The notes beneath the pieces were generated by a model, which was not told the origin of the DNA, ran no database searches, and saw nothing but the letters and a program-made list of their open reading frames with translations. Both the position numbers and the translations under genes were made by a program. A stretch of 64,000 nt of DNA from Marthasterias glacialis (Eukaryota > Echinodermata > Asteroidea > Forcipulatida > Asteriidae), in assembly GCA_911728455.2 (NCBI GenBank), contig OU452219.1:24929211-24993210 (forward strand). The letters run 5' to 3'. Positions 58,161 through 64,000 of this stretch are shown here, one piece after another (positions within the stretch are counted from its first letter, which is position 1; each line of letters opens with the position of its first letter).

Positions 58161-58377
58161 CCTGGACGCTTCCCGCCAAGAAAGTGCATCCCAGTAGCCC
58201 TACATAAGCACCATCATCATCAGCAGCCCGGCATTCTCCTGAAGACGAACAGAGCATACTGTTCGAAACGTCGAGACCACAACGGCTCTTCTCAGAGCCA
58301 CCACTCCTTCCTAAAAGAGTTAAATTACATGGTTGTACCCGCAAGTTTACTACTATTTAATTATAGTTCCTTACTAT
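58122..58377 (-). repeat. Penelope-like element terminal repeat, right (5') copy
   Basis: It is an inverted copy of 56061-56316, overlapping the first codons of the RT frame. It carries the hammerhead-like motif on + at 58235-58276. Confidence 0.9.
58235..58276 (+). ncRNA. Hammerhead-ribozyme-like motif with minimal stem III, right terminus
   Basis: Reading on +: TCTC (58235-58238), core CTGAAGA (58239-58245), C, stem II GAACAG (58247-58252) loop AGCATA, CTGTTC (58259-58264), core GAA (58265-58267), then ACGT (58268-58271) as a two-base-pair stem III with no loop, the cleavage-site C (58272), and GAGA (58273-58276) pairing with TCTC as stem I. This fits the hammerhead topology except for one extra C at 58246. 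Known: small hammerhead variants with very short stem III occur in Penelope-like elements and can act as dimers. Activity here is inferred. Confidence 0.5.
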
Positions 58378-58389
58378 TACATAGTAACA
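58377..58389. repeat. Target-site duplication, right copy
   Basis: TTACATAGTAACA is identical to 56016-56028. Confidence 0.75.
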
Positions 58390-59327
58390 TTTCACCATTA
58401 TTAGCGAAGAATTGCTCACTTTGAAACAAGACAATTGAAAAAAAATCTTTTCCTACTCTATTCATAACAGTTACTTTTAAAATTGTGAATAAACTTTAAT
58501 GTTGGAAAAGTATCTGGAAAAGAATATTAAAAACAAGAATGGAAACACTTAAAAAATATATGTTGTAAACAAAATACATCTAATTGAGGAACAACAGGGT
58601 CCTTCAGCTTTAAACAGTGGCCAGTTATTTACAATGCACAATGTCATTGCAAAGTCTTTGAAAGGGCAGTGGTTGAATATAAAAAAATACTGTTAAAATA
58701 TCAATCAGGTTATCATACTGCATGAAATAATTCACAATAAAGAAATACAGAAAAGAGCAGTGTGTTGCCTCACTTCCTCATCATTTTTAATCTTCACTCA
58801 TTCAGATATAAAAATTTTGTGCAAATAAAATAAATTGTAACAAAATTACAAAATGAGGTAGATACACATAATTCGCCTTTAAATTGTACTTTCAATTCTT
58901 CAAAATAAAGTTTGTTAGATACTGCTTACAAATTACAAATTCATTACGAAAAATGTATAAGTGAATTCACTGAAAGTCAGAAACTGTTCTGATGAAGAAC
59001 TCTTGCAAAAGTTACACACATCAAAACAACTGTTTTGAAAACATCTTAACCTCAGCACCCTATATGTTGAATTAAAAAAAGGCAATTTCATTCCTTGCAA
59101 TTGTACACAAGACTTAAGCCACAAGCTTACATCATTTTACAGCAGATGTTGTCACTCACCAATTACAATAAAAGTGAAAATGCTGAGCAATATTAACAGA
59201 AGAAAATAAGAAATAGCCAACCAAAATGAGCCATGGTATAAATTTTGAAAGTTGTAATGGCTTCATACTTTGTTTCAAATCAACAAATATAACCCATTTT
59301 TAACGGCTGCTATTAATGCTGCACACA

Positions 59328-59521
59328 GGGCCAGATTTCATGAAGCCTGTAAGCACAAAAACTTGCAAAGCACAGACAAGTCTTCCTTAGCAGGTATAGG
59401 TTTCCAGCAAAAATACCATACAGTTGACATTGCTGCCACTGGTACCCCCACCTCATTTCTTGTTTAGAAAAGAAATTCGCTGAGCAGTTTTCTGCTGAAC
59501 AGCTTTACAAAATTTGGCCCA
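59328..59521. mobile_element. GGGCC-type MITE, family M1, first of two adjacent copies
   Basis: The left GGGCCAGATTTCATGAAGCC and right (complement GGGCCAAATTTTGTAAAGCT) ends are inverted. The interior has CTTAGCAGGTATAGGTTTCC and TTCGCTGAGCAG. Confidence 0.6.
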
Positions 59522-59690
59522 CGTCCCAATTTCGTAAAGCAATTTCGCTTGTCGGAAAACGGTTACCAACACAAAAAAAACATCACATGGGCACAGCTTG
59601 TGACTGGTTTCCCGTTTTTATTTTTCCCCTAGCATAAATATTTGAATCAATATACTTTCTGCTTATGCAGCCCTATGAAACTGGGGCCCA
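59522..59690. mobile_element. M1 MITE, second adjacent copy
   Basis: The left CGTCCCAATTTCGTAAAGCA and right (complement TGGGCCCCAGTTTCATAGGG) ends are inverted. The interior has GTGACTGGTTTCCCG. It directly abuts the copy at 59328-59521. Confidence 0.55.
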
Positions 59691-60427
59691 GACTACAATA
59701 ACAAAATTACTTGCAATGATTGATACGAAATTTAGGGTTTCAGTGGGAGAATTTTGTGGGCGTTTGGTGGCAGCAGACTTACCAGGTAACTCCACTGTTA
59801 TCAAAATATGTTAACAATGGAAAAGTGCTTGGTGTGTATTATGCCACCTAGTGTCCCAACGTTGTTTGTTTTTTAAACCTACCAGTAAATAAACCCCTTG
59901 TAAAAAACTGGTTACTGGTATAAAATTCTTACCTTATAAAATACCAGACTGAGCTTCTACTCATTTATGTTAACCAAAAAACAAAAACAAAATCAGAAAA
60001 AGTAGTATCAAATACTTAACTTCAAAAATACAAAACTTATTCTTTACTTAAGATTTGTATATTAAAAAAAAATTAGAAAAGAGAAAATAATTTGAATGTA
60101 AAGTGATATAGTCATCAACTCTTTCTCTTTAATAGTTTTACACTGAACTAAAACAAGCACATCCATACAAACAAAGGGTATACTGTAGTTTGTCAAAACA
60201 ACAAATACACAAATATTTCCTGACATGGCAACCCTTACATTGTTTGAACACTCCGACCATACTCATTGAAACTTGACACTTAACAAAATTGGCACTATTC
60301 CATTTTGGACAAACCAACTTTAAAAAAACTTCTTGAAATATTATTCGCTATATATTTAAAAAATATTTTAAAAAAATGAACATTACTCACAAGGTTTAAA
60401 TGAACAAAATTTTGTAAAAATTTGAAA

Positions 60428-61010
60428 GCCTTGTTAACCAGTTGCCACCAGGAATCTTCCATTGTTTCCCGTCCAGCCTGATGGCATTGTTTTCTTGGAG
60501 TTGCTTGAATCATTTTTCTTGCAAATAATCCTTGACTTGACAAAACCAAGAGAACAAGGATTCGCTTTATATAGCACCAGAACTTTTTTCTTTATCAAGA
60601 AAATGTCAAACTCACGCAGGGTGAATTGCAAAACCTGGGCCATGACTCTACTGCTGAGGATTGTTCCTCAATCCAGAGCCAAGACTGGAAACTCGGTTTA
60701 CTCTGACTTACCTCCATTGAGCTGATATACAATGAATAAACAATGGTGGAAGCCCCTCGATGTCTTGTTATCCTCTTCTTGGAACAAAAGGACAAAGGTC
60801 TTGAATCAGTGAATCCATGATAACCCCCCGCATAATAGGCGATAATCAGCAAAATACTCCGCACCATCTATCCTCTTTGTGTGGGTGAAACGAAGCGTTA
60901 CACAGTGAGTGCATGCTCTGTACATGCTTAGCAGTGGAATGTCCAAGCGACCTTTGTTCCAGGCTTGGAATTGTACATAAAAATACATTACTCACATCAC
61001 CTGTTTGCTG
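60428..61010 (+). repeat. Dispersed repeat family R1, copy B
   Basis: Its blocks run parallel to the copy at 30464: TTGCCACCAGGAATC, GACAAAACCAAGAGAACAAG, TATCAAGAAAATGTCAAAC, TACCTCCATTGAGCTGATAT, TAAACAATGGTGGAAGCCCC, GGGTGAAACGAAG and GTGGAATGTCCAAGCGACC. Confidence 0.7.
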
Positions 61011-61504
61011 GCTTGAAAAATATTTGCGTGGGTGCATGATATCTGGCCCCAGCTGATTTAGATTGTTATTTGATTTTAAATGGAAGACTTTTAACCTGTG
61101 TAGAGTCCATTGAGAAATCAAACCAAATACATGATTACTTTTTGAATGTTTTCCCCTCTTATTAGTTAGATATAACAATTTGGATTAAAAATTTACTGAC
61201 TTAAAAATCATTGTATAATTGTGTAGTTACACTGGCAAGAAACAAAAGCATTCCCACAAATTATTTGTTTCCAGTAAAAAAAGGTTAGCACACATAAGAT
61301 TATCTCAAAGTGTCCAACCTAATTACATGAAAGTTTCTGAAAGATTGTTTAGTTTTTGCATTGGGGAAAGACAACAACAAGATTTGAATTGTTGACCTGC
61401 ACTAAGGTTTGATAAAGCACTGGTTACTTGATGCTTTTCAAGTCCTTGGGAAAAAACACCCACATACACCTCGGATTGGATTTAAAATCACAACATTCTG
61501 CATT

Positions 61505-61588
61505 CTAGATCAGAAGTCTACATAAGGTACCTTTATCAGACGCTATTAGATGCTCTCTCCTTCTCCTCCCGTGTGATTGATGTGATGA
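61505..61588 (-). CDS. Probable last exon of the CD36-family gene
   Basis: The acceptor CGCCTGATTTCAG has a pyrimidine tract, and the frame in phase runs 27 codons to TAG (SSHQSHGRRRREHLIASDKG then TLCRLLI). The tail sequence is not conserved enough to confirm it, so the true last exon could lie elsewhere. Confidence 0.42.
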   Translation of the reverse strand, partial: SSHQSHGRRRREHLIASDKGTLCRLLI

Positions 61589-63525
61589 CTGAAATCAGGC
61601 GAAAGCTAGGAGTGAAAAAAGGAGAAAAGCTACGATAAGTCTGAAAACCTTTGATACTAACCGATGGAGTAGCATAGTTTTCAGTCTACGGGTTCTCTAG
61701 TTTGAGAAATTTTAAGTCTGGTTACTTTTTAGTGATTTTATTATTTCAGACAAAACAAAAGCCATGGCAAGACATTAAAAAATGAAAAAATAAAGAAAAA
61801 AATCAGATATGATATACTGTCAAGTTATTTTAAAAAACATTCATAAATATTGAAATGTTAAAGAGCAAAAATATAATTCTTAACAGGGAATAAATGGGAA
61901 AAAAGGAAGACAATTTTATTGAGTACAACGGCTGACCTACATGTACATATGCTTTTTTATCCTGTTTGTAAGTCCGTGCATATATTTCAAGGGAAGTTTT
62001 CCACCTTGACCATCTTTATTTATACCATGTAAGTTATGTGTAAATCTTTGAACACTTCTATTTTCCACCCTACCAATGTTGTGCATACCCTTTAAGGTAA
62101 ACAGTTGCTGTACGTTCAAGCAAGCGGAATGCAATGAAAGTATCAAGAATCACTATTGACTTACCAATGGCTGGCTCTCATGACTGGGTTTTCTTCTTTT
62201 CCTGATGACGGCTGCTATGCTTAACACAGCAATAACGACCCCCATGGCTAACAGGCAGTACTGAGCTATCTGGCATATCAGTGTAGGTACACCAACGTTA
62301 CTTGCATATGTATTCACCATCCAATCATTGGCTTCAAATGACTAGAAAAATTAATAAATGCACACAAATTCTTTCATGAAAATCAACCAGTGCTTTTGAC
62401 CACTTTGCAATAAAAACTGAAACATCATAATGCATGCTCTTTTGAAATGCATGTTCTTTGAATATGTAAAAAAAAAAACAATATTGGTTTCAGGGGCATC
62501 ATCAAACAATTATCATGGTACAAGACCTACAAAAAAACATTTCAAATGAAAAAGAATGACCATCCTGTTCATAAATGGGGGAGTTCAACTGTTAGCCACG
62601 CCCACTTCACACAAACTAGCTCCACTGATTACTAGAGGCCCATAGGAGTTGCATTGAGCTTGTTTTTCTTCAATAATTTATGCAAGAAAAAAGTTCAATA
62701 ATTGCAATTGGCTTTTTACATAAGCTCTTCACAGGCTAAAAGGTCTTCTCATAATTTGAAGTTTCTGTCATAAGAAATGCCTTTAAATGATGAAATTTGT
62801 GATTTTGGGTAAAACTACACACAAACGTACAATAATAATGATTTAAAAAAATGCCTCATGCAGGGTGAACTTCCTCAAAGAGCTGTACATAGCAATAAAA
62901 GTTTGTTAAGCACCTTAGAACTGCAAAATATTTGGTAAGAATTTGATGGTTCTAAACCACTAAAACAACAATGGTGGCCTGCATTGAACAGCAACACAAT
63001 GCTCCTCAGTCCTCAAACTTCAGGGTCAATTACTAAATACATGTACAGCATAAGTTGAACCCTTAATCCTTTAGAGACCTTAACAGTGACAAGCGGCTTG
63101 TACCAAAGTGCCCATGCGCAGTCAGCTGCAAGGTTTGACCATGGAGCTATATGACCTAATTGAGCTCCAACCAAAATGATCAAAGTAAATAAGTCATGTT
63201 CTAAATTCACATTTTCCAGTGTGTCCCATGTTTACATATTATCTACATTTCTTATACAAAACCTTGTTTTCTGTGTTGCATTACTTTTCCAGACTTTTTT
63301 AACTGAAAAATTACGTTACAAAACCAACAATACTAGCCATGTCTGGGTGATTGGTGACAATCATACAGAAAAGGATGGTCTCTTTTAAAGGGTTCAAATG
63401 GTTAAAGTTGAATTGGTTGAACTGCTTGAGAATTTTAAAAGCAAAAGAAGAAAAAATCAACTAAATATCCTACCTGCTCAAACCACACCATCGGGAAATA
63501 AACTGGTGTAATACTCTCCATGTCT
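61505..63525 (-). CDS. CD36 / scavenger receptor class B family, C-terminal exons (5' part off window)
   Basis: Exons 63474-63525 and 62165-62341 join in phase, giving DMESITPVYFPMVWFEQ then SFEANDWMVNTYASNVGVPT, a hydrophobic helix (LICQIAQYCLLAMGVVIAVL plus SIAAVI) and a basic cytosolic tail (RKRRKPSHESQPL). The P-V-WFEQ block followed by about 25 residues and a C-terminal membrane helix is typical of SCARB1/LIMP-2/CD36 proteins. These have two membrane segments around a large lipid- or lipoprotein-binding ectodomain at the plasma or lysosomal membrane. Only this end is present; the ectodomain lies right of 64000. A probable last exon (61505-61588) adds 27 residues and the stop. Subfamily (SCARB1-, SCARB2- or CD36-like) cannot be decided. 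Confidence 0.75.
62165..62341 (-). CDS. CD36-family exon (C-terminal transmembrane segment)
   Basis: It is exactly 59 codons with phase 0 on both sides; acceptor TTTTTCTAG, donor CATTG/GTAAGT. It carries the membrane helix and the basic stop-transfer tail RKRRK. Confidence 0.82.
63474..63525 (-). CDS. CD36-family exon (end of ectodomain)
   Basis: The acceptor is TTTTTTCCAG and the donor is GAGCAG/GTAGGA. It encodes DMESITPVYFPMVWFEQ, beginning with the last base of a codon. Confidence 0.78.
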
Positions 63526-64000
63526 CTGGAAAAAAGAAAGATAATAATAAAATAAGTTAAACACGCCAGTAATAATATACAATAACACAAAGAAATTAAC
63601 ACTACCACTAAGAAGATGACATGGAGTAGGACTGGAAGTGATAACTAAAGCAGACTTTCACCAAGAGGATGTGTGATGTACTACCTTGTCCACATGCCAT
63701 GTAGAAGTCTTTAATTAATTAATAATGAATCAGCTGAAAATAAACCTGTTACTATCCCCTTTTACTATTACTGTTTACTGTTACTATCCCCAATATTTTG
63801 TAGAATCTATTTCATTTAAAATAATGCTCTCCGAGAATGCCATTAAAAACAGGCCTTGCTCATGATGGTGTGACGTCACTGGTAGAACAAGGAACATAAC
63901 CATTTTCTCATTTTTAAACGTCTGAATTTCATTGTTACCTTTTAGGCACATACTGTTGCAGTGGCACAAGCAATTATTAACATTTCTTGTTCCACCGGTG
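63526..64000. other. Upstream intron of CD36-family gene
   Basis: No further exon was recognised before the window edge on either strand. The sequence is AT-rich. Confidence 0.4.

Larger units (their letters stand above)
56029..58376 (-). mobile_element. Penelope-like retroelement (RT + GIY-YIG) with inverted terminal repeats
   Basis: This 2348-bp element lies between two copies of TTACATAGTAACA. Its 256-bp ends (56061-56316 and 58122-58377) are inverted copies with very few differences (one seen, AAGAACC against AAGAGCC). A 32-bp extension lies between the left duplication and the left repeat, as expected for the 3' tail of a Penelope-like element. The - strand encodes RT with YVDD and a C-terminal GIY-YIG domain. 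The N-terminal part of the usual protein is missing because the right terminal repeat joins inside the reading frame, a common 5'-truncated arrangement. It lies about 300 bp upstream of the calpain's candidate first exon. Confidence 0.93.
58390..61504. other. Intergenic between Penelope-like element and CD36-family gene
   Basis: AT-rich. It holds two adjacent M1 MITEs (59328-59690) and R1 copy B (60428-61010). No coding exon was recognised, though the 3' UTR of the CD36-family gene probably extends into the right part. Confidence 0.45.

Noticed and set aside
1..64000. CRISPR arrays, operons, bacterial promoters or phage modules
   Set aside because: The split genes with GT-AG introns and animal protein families show a eukaryotic genome; no such structures are present.

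Overview
The window is an animal (eukaryotic) genomic segment: AT-rich, gene-sparse, with GT-AG spliced genes whose exons are mostly 40-260 nt and introns up to 18.6 kb. Protein similarity and the abundance of short inverted-repeat elements and tRNA-derived SINEs suggest a marine deuterostome invertebrate, most likely an echinoderm. That taxonomic call is inference, since no species-specific marker is present.

Three protein-coding genes can be read. (1) At the left edge on + (217-5372) lie the last seven exons of AIDA, the axin interactor and dorsalization-associated protein, including its C-terminal C2 domain; the 5' part lies off the window. (2) On - (10862-55490) lies a complete classical calpain, tail-to-tail with AIDA. 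It has 18 coding exons that join in phase to exactly 2064 nt (687 aa), plus a leading untranslated exon. It carries the Cys74/His231/Asn257 triad, a C2-like domain with a long acidic loop, and a penta-EF-hand domain. (3) At the right edge on - (61505-63525) lie the C-terminal exons of a CD36/scavenger receptor class B family membrane protein; the rest lies beyond 64000.

The remaining sequence is introns and intergenic DNA densely seeded with repeats. These include a Penelope-like retroelement (56029-58376) bounded by 256-bp inverted terminal repeats and a 13-bp target duplication, encoding RT and GIY-YIG domains with one in-frame stop and carrying hammerhead-like motifs in both termini. There is also a 15-bp minisatellite in a calpain intron, several families of MITE-like elements (one nested inside another repeat), a dispersed repeat of about 500-650 bp present in at least four copies, tRNA-derived SINEs, a LINE 3' remnant, and a long foldback hairpin.

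The three host genes do not form a pathway. AIDA and calpain are neighbours in a convergent arrangement, and AIDA is also on the same chromosome arm as CAPN2/CAPN8 in human (1q41), so the linkage may be ancient. No new multi-gene system was found. The items most worth checking are the retroelement's hammerhead-like termini and the AIDA-calpain linkage.
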